A stretch of 64,000 nucleotides of DNA from Streptomyces sp. ISL-94 (GCF_018614075.1 NZ_JAGGOZ010000031.1:50023-114022), one strand, 5' to 3'; positions 28,284 through 39,656 are shown, numbered from the stretch's first letter. A program made the numbers and translations. The notes: generated by a model from the letters alone, not told the origin.

Positions 28284-28442
28284 ACTACCACCTCTCGGGG
28301 CATTCCGTGGGCAGGAGGGGGCAGTTGGCGAGTCCGCCACCGCAAAACCGCAGGTCAGCGGCGATTGTCAGTGGGGGCCGCCACGATGGTGGGAGCGCAT
28401 CGAACGCGTCGTACGCACGAACGCATCGACAGGAGGTTCGTC

Positions 28443-28991
28443 ATGGCCACACCGTCCCCGTCCCCTGTCCACCCCGTCCTGCGGAGGTCGGCTGCACCCT
28501 CCCCTACGGCTCCGCTGCGGGGATGCCCCAGGGCCGCACTCGACCTGCTCGCCAAGGCCCGCAGCGGCCTGGCCGAAGCCGCCCGGCTGACCCGGCCGAA
28601 CGAGCGGTACGCCACCGCGCACCTCGCCGCACTGCGCACCGCCGCGGCCGTGCTCGCCGCGCGCGGGCGGCCCGAACCGGTGCACCCGCGGCGGCGGCCG
28701 CGGATCCGCAGCGCGTGGGAGGTGCTGCCGGAGATAGCGCCGGAGCTGACGGAGTGGAGCGCGCTCTTCGCCTCCGGCGCCGCCCGGCGGGCCCGGGCCG
28801 AGGCGGGGTTACCGGGCGCGGCCGGCGGCCGGGACGCGGACGACCTGGTGCGCGCGGTCTCGATGTTCCTGCGCCTGGTGGAGCGGATGCTCGCCGTCCA
28901 GCCGACGCAGCCGGCCTCCGCCCGGACCGGGGCACAGGCAGTGGGGCAGGCCGTGCCCCAGCCGCGGCCGGAGCGTCCGGCGGCGGGATGA
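28443..28991 (+). CDS. SAV_6107-like HEPN domain protein
   Basis: Small protein of 182 residues. ATG 28443 lies six bases after a perfect AGGAGG at 28431-28436, so the start is secure even though the frame is open upstream. The helical core (ALDLLAKARSGLAEAARL, then ERYATAHLAALRTAAAVL) matches the actinobacterial SAV_6107 HEPN family. HEPN domains are often RNases or nucleotide-binding modules, but the R-x4-6-H catalytic motif is not obvious here. The tail is rich in P, Q and A. No function can be assigned. It starts about 160 bp from the divergent YhgE operon. Confidence 0.8.
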   Translation: MATPSPSPVHPVLRRSAAPSPTAPLRGCPRAALDLLAKARSGLAEAARLTRPNERYATAHLAALRTAAAVLAARGRPEPVHPRRRPRIRSAWEVLPEIAPELTEWSALFASGAARRARAEAGLPGAAGGRDADDLVRAVSMFLRLVERMLAVQPTQPASARTGAQAVGQAVPQPRPERPAAG

Positions 28992-29013
28992 GCTGACCGG
29001 CCGCGGAAGGCAA

Positions 29014-29019
29014 TAGGGT
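29014..29019 (+). promoter_or_regulatory. Putative -10 element for the methyltransferase gene
   Basis: TAGGGT, close to the Streptomyces vegetative -10 consensus, with CTGACC at 28993-28998 as a weak -35 at a rather short 15 bp spacing. Transcription would begin near 29026, giving a leader of about 57 bases before the GTG at 29083. Confidence 0.35.
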
Positions 29020-29082
29020 AGGGCGGAGTGGGGTCCGCATCACTCACCCCCCTTTCCCTACCGCGCCGAGGAGCCATCAGCC

Positions 29083-29841
29083 GTGTCGGACACTTCCCGC
29101 CCCCGTGCCTCCCTCCGCACCGCCGTGGTGTGGGAGGTCCTCAAGGAGGCGCTCGACCGCCGGGTGAAGGCGGCCGGGCGGGACGTGCTGGACGTGCTCG
29201 ACACCGGTGGCGGCACCGGCAAGTTCGCCGTGCCGGTGGCCCGCCTGGGCCACCGGGTCACGGTGGTCGACCCCAGCCCGAACGCGCTGTTCGGGCTGGA
29301 GCGCCGGGTGGCCGAGGCCGGTGTCGCCGACCTGGTCCGCGGGGTCCAGGGCGATGCCCAGGGCCTGCTGGAGGTCGTCGAGCGCGACGCGTACGACGTG
29401 GTGCTGTGCCACGGCGTGCTGGAGTACGTGGACGACCCGGCCGAAGGCGTGGCCAACACCGTGGCGGCCCTGCGCCCCGGCGGCACCCTGAGCCTGCTCG
29501 CCGCCGGCGTCGGCGGGGCCGTGCTCGCCCGCGCGCTGGCCGGGCACTTCACGGAGGCCCGTACGGCCCTCACCGACCCGGCCGGCCGCTGGGGCTCCGG
29601 CGACCCGGTGCCGCGCCGCTTCACCGCCGAGCAGCTCTCCGAGCTGGTCGGCGGGGCCGGTCTGGCGGTCGGCGCGGTCCACGGCGTGCGCATCTTCGCC
29701 GACCTCGTCCCGGGAGTCCTGGTGGACACCGAACCGGGCGCGGTGGAGGCGCTGCTGCGCCTGGAGGAGGCCGCCGCGGAGCTGCCCGCCTTCCACGCAG
29801 TCGCCACGCAGTTGCACGTGCTCGGCGAGAAGCAGGCCTGA
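29083..29841 (+). CDS. Class I SAM-dependent methyltransferase
   Basis: Cytosolic methyltransferase of 252 residues. SAM motif I is VLDTGGGTGKFAVPVA (about 40-55), followed by the acidic end of beta 2 (VTVVDPSPN) and motif IV DVVLCHGVLEYVDD. The target is unknown; the C-terminal half resembles small-molecule or tRNA uridine (SmtA/CmoM-like) methyltransferases, a weak suggestion only. Start GTG 29083 follows GAGGAG. It stands alone between the HEPN gene and DUF3040. Confidence 0.85.
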   Translation: MSDTSRPRASLRTAVVWEVLKEALDRRVKAAGRDVLDVLDTGGGTGKFAVPVARLGHRVTVVDPSPNALFGLERRVAEAGVADLVRGVQGDAQGLLEVVERDAYDVVLCHGVLEYVDDPAEGVANTVAALRPGGTLSLLAAGVGGAVLARALAGHFTEARTALTDPAGRWGSGDPVPRRFTAEQLSELVGGAGLAVGAVHGVRIFADLVPGVLVDTEPGAVEALLRLEEAAAELPAFHAVATQLHVLGEKQA

Positions 29842-30138
29842 TCTGCGATCTTCCTCGGACGGAGTAGGCCACACACCCTCCGATACGGCGCTCAGGCCCG
29901 TATGATCGGGGCAGTGACCGGCATGGTGGACGGGCCAGTGGGGAATAAGCGCCTCAGTGACCGCTTCCGCGGCGGTACGGATTTCGGCTGGTGCTTGATT
30001 CGGACTGAGGCTTTGCTCAGGCTGTGTTTCATTCACAAGCCGGCGTAGAGGGCGGGTATCACGGGGGCGATTCCCCGCCTATCCTGAAGGGGACCCCTGG
30101 TCGCTACCCCCCGCGACCGACGGATGAGGAGGACTCCC
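29842..30138 (+). other. Intergenic region upstream of the DUF3040 gene
   Basis: 297 bp without a gene and relatively poor in GC. It probably carries the DUF3040 promoter, but I could not fix -10 and -35 boxes with confidence. No repeat family member and no strong hairpin is seen. Confidence 0.3.
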
Positions 30139-30540
30139 GTGCCGCTCTCGGAGCACGAGCAGCGCATGCTCGAGCAGATGGAGCGAGCGCTGTACGCCGA
30201 AGATCCCAAGTTCGCGACAGCGCTTGAGGGAAGCGGACTGCGCACGTACACCCGGCGACGGGTCTACCAGGCAGTCGCAGGCATTGTGGTGGGTATCGCG
30301 CTCCTCATGACCGGTGTGATCGTGCCGAACGTACTGTGGATCAGCGTGGTGGGCTTCCTCGTCATGCTGGGCTGTACCGTGCTCGTGGTCACCGGTTGGC
30401 GCAAGGCACCCAAGCCTGGTGAGCAGCCCGCCTCCGGAAGTGCAGGTGGTTCGGCCCATGGCCAGAACCGGCAGCGTCGGTCGATGATGACGCGCATCGA
30501 GGAGCGGTGGCAGCGCCGCCGTGACGAACAGGGGCAGTAG
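30139..30540 (+). CDS. DUF3040 membrane protein
   Basis: Small membrane protein of 133 residues typical of actinobacteria. The N-terminus PLSEHEQRMLEQMERALYAED is the DUF3040 signature (shown here: LSEHEQRMLEQ), followed by two membrane helices (about 43-63 and 66-86) and a basic tail rich in G, Q and R. GTG 30139 follows GGAGG by 7 bases; the ATG five codons earlier overlaps that ribosome site. The function is not established. It ends at a strong terminator. Confidence 0.9.
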   Translation: MPLSEHEQRMLEQMERALYAEDPKFATALEGSGLRTYTRRRVYQAVAGIVVGIALLMTGVIVPNVLWISVVGFLVMLGCTVLVVTGWRKAPKPGEQPASGSAGGSAHGQNRQRRSMMTRIEERWQRRRDEQGQ

Positions 30541-30575
30541 CCCCGCACCCAACGCAGCGCAACGTGAAGACGCGT

Positions 30576-30609
30576 GAGGGGACGGCCGCCGTGAGGCGGC
30601 CGTCCCCTC
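30576..30609 (+). terminator. Transcription terminator hairpin after the DUF3040 gene
   Basis: A perfect 15 bp stem (GAGGGGACGGCCGCC and its complement) closed by a GTGA tetraloop, 36 bp after the stop and followed by TCTGTTGTG rather than a long T run, as is usual in Streptomyces. Confidence 0.85.
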
Positions 30610-30697
30610 TCTGTTGTGCCTCTGCTCGCTGTGGCGCGTCCCCTCACTGTCGTGCGTTCTGTCCGTCGCCGGGCCTCTTCTGCGGCATGATGATCAG

Positions 30698-31324
30698 GTG
30701 AGTGTGCTCCCCCTGGTCTTCACCAGCGGCTGGGCCAGTGGGATCAACGCCTACGCCGTGGTCCTCCTGCTCGGCATCTTCGGCGCGACCGGCCTGACCG
30801 ACGACGTCCCCGCGTCGCTGCAACGCACCGACGTGCTGATCGTCGCCGCGGTGCTCTTCCTCTGCGAGGCCGTGGCCGACAAGGTCCCGTACCTCGACTC
30901 GATATGGGACACCGCCCACACGGTGATCCGCCCGGTGTCCGGCGCGGTGATCGGCGCGCTGCTGGCCGGGCAGAGTGGTTCGCTCTCCGACATCGCCGCC
31001 GGTGCCATCGGCGGCTCCACGGCGCTGGCCAGCCATTTCGTCAAAGCCGGCACCCGGATGGCGATCAACACCTCGCCCGAGCCCTTCACCAATGTCGCGA
31101 TGAGCATCGCCGAGGACCTGGGCGTCGCCGGCATCATCACCTTCGCGATGTTCAACCCGCAGGCCGCCGCGGTCATCGCGGCCGTCCTGCTGGCCATCGG
31201 GCTCGCACTGCTGATCTTCCTCTGGACCAGGATCCGCCGCTTCCTGCGCCGCCGAGCCCAGCGCCGCGAGGAGAAGCGGCTCGCCTCCGAGGCCCGCGCG
31301 CGCACCACCGCGCCACCCCCCTGA
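30698..31324 (+). CDS. DUF4126 membrane protein
   Basis: Integral membrane protein of 208 residues. Several hydrophobic segments flank conserved pieces such as SGINAYAVVLLLG, EAVADKVPYLDSIWD and a GGSTALASHFVKAGTR loop, the DUF4126 pattern, ending in a strongly basic R/E/K tail. GTG 30698 is chosen because the family begins there and CATGAT lies 7 bases upstream, which would give a leaderless transcript; the frame is open to 30614. The function is unknown. Confidence 0.85.
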   Translation: MSVLPLVFTSGWASGINAYAVVLLLGIFGATGLTDDVPASLQRTDVLIVAAVLFLCEAVADKVPYLDSIWDTAHTVIRPVSGAVIGALLAGQSGSLSDIAAGAIGGSTALASHFVKAGTRMAINTSPEPFTNVAMSIAEDLGVAGIITFAMFNPQAAAVIAAVLLAIGLALLIFLWTRIRRFLRRRAQRREEKRLASEARARTTAPPP

Positions 31325-31334
31325 CCTCCCTCGA

Positions 31335-31340
31335 TAGGCT
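31335..31340 (+). promoter_or_regulatory. Putative -10 element for a leaderless FAD oxidoreductase mRNA
   Basis: TAGGCT ends 7 bases before the ATG at 31348, where a start site would coincide with the start codon. No Shine-Dalgarno is present, which supports a leaderless message. A -35 is not evident. Confidence 0.4.
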
Positions 31341-31347
31341 CAGCCGC

Positions 31348-32805
31348 ATGGCACGAATTGCGGTGATCGGCGCCGGCATGGGCGCGATGGCGACAGCGGC
31401 CCGGCTGGCCGTGGCAGGGCACCAGGTGACGGTGTACGAGCGCGGGGCGACCTACGGCGGCGCCGTCGGCCGGTACGAGCGCGAGGGCTTCGCCTTCGAC
31501 ACCGGGCCGGGGCTGCTGCACCTGCCCGCCGTCTACCGCGACCTGTTCGTGAAGACCGGCAAGCGGTCCCTGGAGGACTGCGTCGACATGGTCCAGCTGG
31601 ACCCCGCCGTCCGGCACGTGCTCCCCGAGCACGGCATCGACGTCACCCTGCCGGGCGCCTCGCGCGGCGGTGTCGCCGCCGCCCTCGACGAGGCCTTCGG
31701 CCGGGGCGCGGGCGAGCGCTGGAACACCGTGCTGGGCCGCGCCCGGGACGCCTGGGACGCCACCCGCCGCCCGCTGCTGGAGGAGCCGCTGCGCCCCGAC
31801 TGGCAGGTGCTCGGCAACGATCCGTACCCGGCGCGGCGCAAGAGCGGCCTGCTGCGCCGCCGTACGCCGGCTCTCAAGGAGATCGCCGACCGCGAGCTGG
31901 GCGGCGCTCTCGGCGAGCTGCTGACCGGCCTGGTCGCGGAGTACGGGGTGGACCCCCGGTCCGCGCCCGGGGCTGCCACGGTCCTCCCGTACATGGAGCA
32001 GACCTTCGGCAGCTGGTACGTGCGCGGCGGGATGCGGGCGCTGGCCACCGCCGTGTACGAGCGCTGCCGGGAGCGGAAGGTCGCCTTCGTCTTCGGCGCC
32101 GAGGTACGGGAGGTCCTGGTCCGCGACGGCCGGGCGGCGGGGCTGCTGCTGGCCGACGGCAGCGAGGCTGCCGCCGACTCCGTGGTCTGCGGGATCGACC
32201 CGGGAAGACTGCCGGCCGGTTCCCTGCCCTGGCCGCCGGACGCGGTCCCCGCCCGCGGGGGCCTGTCCGGCACCAGCCGGTTCACGCTGTTCCTCGCGCT
32301 GCGCGGCGCCCGCCCCGAGGGCACGGCGCACCGCACCCGGCTCTTCTCCCGCGGGACCGCCTGCGACCTCACGGTGCTGCGCCCCGACGACCCCGCCACC
32401 CGGCCCGACGACGGCCACGAGGCGGTCACCGTCCAGGCCGTGTGCGCACCGCACGGCGCCGTGGACTGGACGGCGCCCTCCGTGGCCGGGCCGCACGCCG
32501 AGAAGCTGCTGGAGGCGGCCTCCCTGGTCGTTCCGCGGCTGCGGGAGCGGCTGCTGTGGCACGAGGTGCGCACCCCGGTCGACGTAGAGGCGGCGACGGG
32601 CGCGGTGGGCGGCTCGGTGCCCCTGCCCGCCCTCGCGGGGGCCGGGGGCCGGCTGCTGTACCCCGCCAACACCACGGCCGTGCCGGGGCTGTACCTGGCG
32701 GGCGGCTGGGCACATCCCGGCGGCGGACTGCCGCACGCCGGGATGACCGGGGCCCTGGTGGCCGGACTGATCGTGGAGGGCGCGGAGTTCCGCGGCTCGC
32801 AGTGA
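31348..32805 (+). CDS. FAD-dependent oxidoreductase, phytoene desaturase-like
   Basis: Flavoprotein of 485 residues. The N-terminal dinucleotide-binding motif IAVIGAGMGAMATAARLA (about 3-20) is followed by the YERGATYGGAVG segment typical of the CrtI/amine-oxidase group, and the C-terminal FAD-contact segment GLYLAGGWAHPGGGLPHAG is present. No crt genes are nearby, so the substrate is unknown. The frame is open far upstream, but only as a shadow of the DUF4126 gene. The stop is 34 bp from the convergent neighbour. Confidence 0.85.
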   Translation: MARIAVIGAGMGAMATAARLAVAGHQVTVYERGATYGGAVGRYEREGFAFDTGPGLLHLPAVYRDLFVKTGKRSLEDCVDMVQLDPAVRHVLPEHGIDVTLPGASRGGVAAALDEAFGRGAGERWNTVLGRARDAWDATRRPLLEEPLRPDWQVLGNDPYPARRKSGLLRRRTPALKEIADRELGGALGELLTGLVAEYGVDPRSAPGAATVLPYMEQTFGSWYVRGGMRALATAVYERCRERKVAFVFGAEVREVLVRDGRAAGLLLADGSEAAADSVVCGIDPGRLPAGSLPWPPDAVPARGGLSGTSRFTLFLALRGARPEGTAHRTRLFSRGTACDLTVLRPDDPATRPDDGHEAVTVQAVCAPHGAVDWTAPSVAGPHAEKLLEAASLVVPRLRERLLWHEVRTPVDVEAATGAVGGSVPLPALAGAGGRLLYPANTTAVPGLYLAGGWAHPGGGLPHAGMTGALVAGLIVEGAEFRGSQ

Positions 32806-32839
32806 CCTGACGGGCCGACAGGGCCAGGGGTCGGCAGGG

Positions 32840-33757
32840 TCAGTAGCGGTACTGCTCGTACCCGCCCTGCTGCGGGTACGGGTACTGCGGCGGGGTCTCG
32901 GGCTGCTCCTCCGCCGGGTAGGGCCGCCCGTACTCGTCGGTGATCCGCTGCTGCGGGACCCAGACCCCGCCGGGCGGGGTGTCCATGGAGTACGGCTCCT
33001 GCGCCTGCCCCGTGCCGTAGCCGGTGTACGGGGTGTAGTCGTACGGCTGGGGCGGGATGGAGCCGCCGGTGCCGATGTACGGGTCGGAGTAGGCGGCGTA
33101 GACCTGCTGCTGCTCGCCCGCCGGATAGCCGGCGGAGTAGTCGTACCCGCCCGTACCCGCCGGGTATGACGGGTCGTAGTACGCGGCGTACTGGTGGGCG
33201 TCCTGCTCGGGCGTGGTGAACGGCGAGGCGAAGGCCGCCGTCTGGCCGACGTCGGGGACCTGCGGCGGCGCGAAGCTCTGGATCCCGTAGGACCCGGTGT
33301 CCTCGGGCACCGGCTCCGGGCGGTAGACCTCCTCGGACGCCGCCCCGTACGCGGATTCGTACGCGGATTCGTACGCGGATTCGTACGCGGCCCCGGACTC
33401 CGAGTCGGATTCCGATGCGTACTCGAGCGCGGTGACCTCGAGCGCCGGTTCCGGGCGCGGACCGCCCGACCGGCGGCGCCGGGACTGCCGTACGGGTTCG
33501 CCGCCGCGGCGCAGCGCCCAGCCGGCCACGAAGCCCTTGCGGAAGGAGAGTGTCACCAGGGTCTGGCCCAGGGCGAACGCGGCCGCGCCGGCGCCGATGA
33601 CCGGCACCGACGGCAGGACCACCCCGGCGACCACGCCGAGGAAGCCGGAGAAGGCGAGCAGGCGCCAGCGGAGCCGGGCCTTGTACTGCATCAGGACCTC
33701 GGCAAGCAACCACAGCGCGACGAAGCCGAACGCGATGTAGAGGACCGTCATACCCAT
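32840..33757 (-). CDS. Membrane protein with tyrosine/proline-rich tail
   Basis: I do not recognise a named family. The 305 residues start with about three membrane helices within the first 90 residues, then a basic stretch (QSRRRRSGG), then a roughly 200-residue low-complexity tail dominated by Y, P, Q, G, S and E. Within the tail, AYES is repeated in tandem, encoded by three perfect 12 bp repeats and a partial fourth (33348-33391). It lies between a convergent oxidoreductase gene and metF. The tail resembles disordered, possibly phosphorylated regions; that is inference only. Confidence 0.75.
   Translation of the reverse strand: MGMTVLYIAFGFVALWLLAEVLMQYKARLRWRLLAFSGFLGVVAGVVLPSVPVIGAGAAAFALGQTLVTLSFRKGFVAGWALRRGGEPVRQSRRRRSGGPRPEPALEVTALEYASESDSESGAAYESAYESAYESAYGAASEEVYRPEPVPEDTGSYGIQSFAPPQVPDVGQTAAFASPFTTPEQDAHQYAAYYDPSYPAGTGGYDYSAGYPAGEQQQVYAAYSDPYIGTGGSIPPQPYDYTPYTGYGTGQAQEPYSMDTPPGGVWVPQQRITDEYGRPYPAEEQPETPPQYPYPQQGGYEQYRY
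33348..33391. repeat. 12 bp in-frame tandem repeat (AYES codons)
   Basis: GTACGCGGATTC three times in perfect tandem, followed by GTACGCGGCCCC. Each unit encodes four residues, so copy-number change keeps the frame. Confidence 0.9.
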
Positions 33758-33808
33758 GCATGGCCCCTCTCGGTGCGGCCGGCCGCCCAGGGAACGGGGG
33801 CCCGCCGG

Positions 33809-34723
33809 TCAGGCCCGCTGGTGCAGGCCCAGGTTCTCGTAGATCTCGAGAGTCGCCGTGGAGTTGTTCAGCGTGATGAAGTGCAGCCCCGGGACACCCT
33901 CGGACAGCAGCCGCGCGCAGAACTCCGTGGCGAACTCGATGCCAATGGAGCGTACAGCGGCCGGGTCGTCCTTGACCGCGAGCATGCGTTCTTTCACGTC
34001 CGCGGGAAAAACTGCGTTGCTGAGTTGGGGAAGCCGGTCGAGCTGCTTGATGCCCACAACAGGCATGACCTCGGGGATGATCGGGGTCTCGCAGCCCGCC
34101 TTTTCGACGCTGTCGCGCAGCCGCAGATAGTTCTCGGGATCGAAGAACATCTGCGTGATCGCATAGTCGGCGCCCGCGCGGCATTTGTCCACGAAGTGCC
34201 GGATATCCGTGTCCCAGTCCGTCGAGCGCGGGTGCATCTCGGGGAAGGCCGCGACGCCCACGCAGAAGTCGCCGGACTCCTTGACGAGACGGACCAGGTC
34301 GGCGGCGTAGTGCACGCCCTCCGGGTGCGGCACCCACTCGCCCATGGGGTCGCCCGGCGGGTCTCCGCGCACGACGAGCATGTTCCGGATGCCCGCGTCG
34401 GCGAACTGCCCGATGACGTTGCGCAGCTCGGCGACCGAGTGGTCCACGGCGGTGAGGTGCGCGACGGGGGTCAGCGTGGTGTCCGCGGCGATCTGCTGGG
34501 TGGCGCGGACGGTGCCGCCCCGGGTGGAGCCGCCGGCTCCGTACGTGACGGAGACGAAGCTCGGGGACACCGCCTCGATCCGGCGGAGCGCGTTCCAGAG
34601 GTTGCGCTCGCCCTTCTCCGTCTTCGGGGCCCAGAACTCGAAGGAGTACGAGCGCCCGGACGTGAGGAGATCGCGGACCGTGTGTGCGCGGTCCGTCCAG
34701 GTGGAAGAGGTGCCATGGGCCAT
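33809..34723 (-). CDS. metF: 5,10-Methylenetetrahydrofolate reductase
   Basis: Cytosolic flavoenzyme reducing methylene-THF to methyl-THF for methionine synthesis. The 304-residue single-domain form has [15 protein letters not shown], the FAD/folate-binding [12 protein letters not shown] (about 57-68), [13 protein letters not shown], and the [16 protein letters not shown] segment ([12 protein letters not shown]). The gene is monocistronic as far as can be seen; the 115 bp to thiE contains no obvious riboswitch or other structured element. Confidence 0.96.
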   Translation of the reverse strand: MAHGTSSTWTDRAHTVRDLLTSGRSYSFEFWAPKTEKGERNLWNALRRIEAVSPSFVSVTYGAGGSTRGGTVRATQQIAADTTLTPVAHLTAVDHSVAELRNVIGQFADAGIRNMLVVRGDPPGDPMGEWVPHPEGVHYAADLVRLVKESGDFCVGVAAFPEMHPRSTDWDTDIRHFVDKCRAGADYAITQMFFDPENYLRLRDSVEKAGCETPIIPEVMPVVGIKQLDRLPQLSNAVFPADVKERMLAVKDDPAAVRSIGIEFATEFCARLLSEGVPGLHFITLNNSTATLEIYENLGLHQRA

Positions 34724-34838
34724 ACGGGCAGGTTAGACGGGGCTCGGCGGGGGTCGAAGCCGCGTCCATCTTTTGGACACGTTTTTGGACACCCCTACGG
34801 ATCGCCCCCGGAGGTCGCTGGAGGGTCGCCCGATGGTC

Positions 34839-35480
34839 CTACTGGCCTACGCGGGCGCGGACGCGCTTGGCCAGATCGGCGGCGGCCGCTCCGGGGTCGG
34901 CGGCCTCGGTGAGGGCGCGGACGACCACCACGCGGGTGGCTCCGGCGTCCAGCACCTCGTCCAGGTTCGTGGCGTCGATGCCGCCGATGGCGAACCAGGG
35001 GCGGTCCTGCTCCAGGGAGGCCGCGTACCGGACGAGTCCGAGGCCGGGGGCGAAGCGGCCGGGCTTGGTGGGGGTGGGCCAGCAGGGACCGGTGCAGAAG
35101 TAGTCCACGCCGGGCTCGGCGACGGCCGCGTCGACCTCGGCCTCGGCGTGGCAGGAACGGCCGATCAGCACCTGCTCGCCCAGGATGGCGCGGGCGGCCG
35201 GGACGGGGATGTCGCCCTGGCCGAGGTGCAGTACGCCCGAGCCGATGGCGTGGGCGACGTCGGCACGGTCGTTCACGGCGAGGAGCTTGCCGTGGCGGCG
35301 CGCCGCCTCGGCGAAGACCTGGAGGTGTTCGAGCTCTTCGCCCGCTTCCATGCCCTTGTCGCGGAGCTGGACGATGTCGACGCCGCCGGCCAGGACGGCG
35401 TCAAGGAATTCGGGGAGGTCACCCTGCTTCTTGCGGGCGTCCGTGCACAGGTAGAGCCGGGCGTCGGACAGCTGCTGCAT
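34839..35480 (-). CDS. thiE: Thiamine phosphate synthase
   Basis: Cytosolic enzyme joining HMP-PP and thiazole phosphate to give thiamine phosphate. The 213-residue TIM barrel has [14 protein letters not shown] (pyrophosphate site, about 33-46), [19 protein letters not shown] and the late [17 protein letters not shown]. It is separated from thiOSG by an Rv2175c-like gene and an FAD reductase and lies on the opposite strand, without an upstream TPP aptamer that I can see. Confidence 0.96.
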   Translation of the reverse strand: MQQLSDARLYLCTDARKKQGDLPEFLDAVLAGGVDIVQLRDKGMEAGEELEHLQVFAEAARRHGKLLAVNDRADVAHAIGSGVLHLGQGDIPVPAARAILGEQVLIGRSCHAEAEVDAAVAEPGVDYFCTGPCWPTPTKPGRFAPGLGLVRYAASLEQDRPWFAIGGIDATNLDEVLDAGATRVVVVRALTEAADPGAAAADLAKRVRARVGQ

Positions 35481-35555
35481 GGGTGTATCCCCCGTGGTGA
35501 GGCGGTGTACGGGCCCGGCGGCCCGTACACCGCGGTGGAGCGGATGCGGATCAGG

Positions 35556-35927
35556 TCAGAGGGCGAGCGCCTGAGCGCGGCGCTTCACCTCCGTGCCGCG
35601 ATTCTCGCTCAGCGCCTGCACGGGGGTGCCGGGCAGGGTCGGGTCCTCGGTGAAGAGCCACTCCAGGATCTCCTCCTCGGAGAAGCGGTCGTCGCGCAGC
35701 ACGGTCAGCAGTCCGACGAGGCCCTTGACGACCTTGTCGCCGTCGATGAAGGGGGCGGGCACCTGCAGGGAGCGGTTCTCGCCCCGGCGGACGGCGATCA
35801 GCTGCCCTTCCTTGACCATCTGGCGGACCCGGGTCACCTCGATGTGGAGCATCTCCGCGATGTCGGGGAGGTACAGCCAGGCGGGGACAAGGGCATCGAT
35901 CTTTGCGTCAATCTCGGTCACGGACAC
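35556..35927 (-). CDS. Rv2175c family DNA-binding protein
   Basis: Small DNA-binding protein of 123 residues. A helix-turn-helix (WLYLPDIAEMLHIEVTRVRQMV, about 17-38) is followed by GQLIAVRRGENRSLQVPA and a C-terminal domain with GLVGLLTVLRDDRFSEEE, matching Rv2175c of M. tuberculosis. There the protein is a substrate of the neighbouring kinase PknL (known). Here a Ser/Thr kinase lies about 4 kb away at 39942, so the link is loosely conserved. Regulatory targets are unknown. Confidence 0.9.
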   Translation of the reverse strand: MSVTEIDAKIDALVPAWLYLPDIAEMLHIEVTRVRQMVKEGQLIAVRRGENRSLQVPAPFIDGDKVVKGLVGLLTVLRDDRFSEEEILEWLFTEDPTLPGTPVQALSENRGTEVKRRAQALAL

Positions 35928-36000
35928 AAGCCTGCCATCTCGGACTCGCCGCCGGTACCGGAGCGACCCCGTACGGGTCCCTCCGGCCGCTCCGGCGCAC

Positions 36001-37230
36001 CTACGCGCCGGCCGACTTCAGGGGAACCGCCGGGTCGGAGACCTTCGCGGGGTCCACCGGTTCCGCCGTCTCGATGAGCTTGCGGCCCTGTGCCACGTCG
36101 CGGGGGCGGCCCACGGCCAGGACCGCGACCAGGACGCCGTCGCGCAGCCAGCACACCGACCAGGTGCGCCCGGCGGCCGGGTCACCGCGCCAGAGCATGG
36201 TGTCGGCCCCGCCGTGGTGGCCGGCGTACTGCACGAAGCGGCCGAACTGCTCCGACCAGAAGTAGGGCACCGGGTCGTAGACCCGGGCCGGCTCGCCGGC
36301 CAGGATGTTCGCGGCGACCGTGCGCGGGCCCTGGAGCGCGTTGTCCCAGTGGTGCACGAGCAGCCGCGTCCCGTACCGCCCGGACGGGAAGGAGGCGCAG
36401 TCGCCGACCGCGTACACCCCGGGCAGCGAGGTGCGCAGGTACGCATCGGCGACGACCGCGCCGTCGGGGCCCAGCTCCACGCCCGTGCCGGCCAGCCAGC
36501 CGGTGGCGGGGCGGGCGCCGATGCCGACCACCACGGCGCCGGCCGGCAGGGTGCGCCCGTCGGCCAGCAGGACCCGGCCCTCCTCGACCCCGGCGACCTT
36601 GGCGCCGGTGATCAGCTCGGCGCCGGCCTCCGCGTACCAGCTCGCCATGGGCTCGGCGACCTCCGCGGGCAGCGCCCCGGCAAGGACCCGGTCCGCGGCC
36701 TCGACCACGGTCACCTCGCAGCCCGCCTCCCGGGCCGCGGTGGCGAACTCGGCGCCGATCCAGCCCGCCCCCACGACCACCGCCGAGGGGGCCTGCGCCA
36801 GGACCGGGCGCAGCCGCGCCGCGTCGTCCAGGGTGCGCAGCAGGTGGACGCCCGGGACGCCGCCGGTGCCGGGCAGGGTCAGCGGCTCGGCGCCGGTCGC
36901 CAGCACGAGGATCCCGTACGGGACCGGGCCCGCCTCGGTGTCCAGCTCGTGGTCGGCGGCGCGCAGTCCGGTGACCTCCGTTCCGAGCCTGAGCTCGATG
37001 CCGAGGCCTTCGAAGTCCACGTCGAAGGCGGAGTCCTCGGCCTTGCCGAGCAGCACCGCCTTGGACAGCGGGGGGCGGTCGTAAGGCTGGTGGGGCTCGG
37101 CTCCCAGCAGGGTCACCGGGCCGGTGAAGCCCTGCTCCCGCAGGGCGACCGCGGTCTGCACCCCGGCCATTCCGGCGCCGACGATCACGACGCCGCTCTC
37201 TGCCTCTTCCGTCTGCATGATCATCCGCAC
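36001..37230 (-). CDS. FAD-dependent ferredoxin reductase-like oxidoreductase
   Basis: Flavoprotein of 409 residues of the pyridine nucleotide-disulphide family. The FAD motif is VVIVGAGMAGVQTAVALRE (about 14-32), the second dinucleotide motif VVVGAGWIGAEFATAARE (about 148-165), and the FAD end motif VYAVGDCASFP (about 267-277), with a C-terminal reductase-like domain. It resembles rubredoxin/ferredoxin reductases and NAD(P)H-nitrite reductase-like proteins. ATGs at 37230, 37224 and nearby are all possible starts. A small inverted repeat lies just upstream at 37242-37256. Confidence 0.88.
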   Translation of the reverse strand: MRMIMQTEEAESGVVIVGAGMAGVQTAVALREQGFTGPVTLLGAEPHQPYDRPPLSKAVLLGKAEDSAFDVDFEGLGIELRLGTEVTGLRAADHELDTEAGPVPYGILVLATGAEPLTLPGTGGVPGVHLLRTLDDAARLRPVLAQAPSAVVVGAGWIGAEFATAAREAGCEVTVVEAADRVLAGALPAEVAEPMASWYAEAGAELITGAKVAGVEEGRVLLADGRTLPAGAVVVGIGARPATGWLAGTGVELGPDGAVVADAYLRTSLPGVYAVGDCASFPSGRYGTRLLVHHWDNALQGPRTVAANILAGEPARVYDPVPYFWSEQFGRFVQYAGHHGGADTMLWRGDPAAGRTWSVCWLRDGVLVAVLAVGRPRDVAQGRKLIETAEPVDPAKVSDPAVPLKSAGA

Positions 37231-37241
37231 AGCCTAATCAT

Positions 37242-37256
37242 CTGACACTCTGTCAG
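37242..37256. promoter_or_regulatory. Inverted repeat upstream of the FAD reductase gene
   Basis: CTGACA-CTC-TGTCAG, perfect 6 bp arms with a 3 bp centre, 12 bp before the leftward start codon at 37230 and about 100 bp before the TPP aptamer on the other strand. It may be an operator; the length is near the limit of chance. Confidence 0.35.
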
Positions 37257-37356
37257 GAAGAGGTGGCCCTTACCCACCGTCCGCGCGGTTGGAAACTGAT
37301 GTCCAAGACTCACTCCTGGTCACTGATGAGGAGCGGTTAGTCTTGCCACCGTACCT

Positions 37357-37447
37357 ATCGCGGGAGTCCGGGCGCACCGGGCTGAGAGGGAGGCTGGCCG
37401 GCCTCCGACCGTACGAACCTGATCCGGGTCATGCCGGCGAAGGGAGG
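37357..37447 (+). ncRNA. TPP riboswitch (THI element)
   Basis: All conserved THI-box blocks are present in order: GGGAGTCCGG, CGGGCTGAGAGGG, a variable P3 stem (GAGGC/GCCTC), ACCGTACGAACCTGATCCGG and GTCATGCCGGCGAAGGGA. The 3' end, AAGGGAGG, also serves as the thiO Shine-Dalgarno 10-12 bases before ATG 37460. TPP binding would therefore probably block translation initiation directly. Confidence 0.97.
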
Positions 37448-37459
37448 GGCTGGACGCCC

Positions 37460-39656
<2,197 letters not shown>

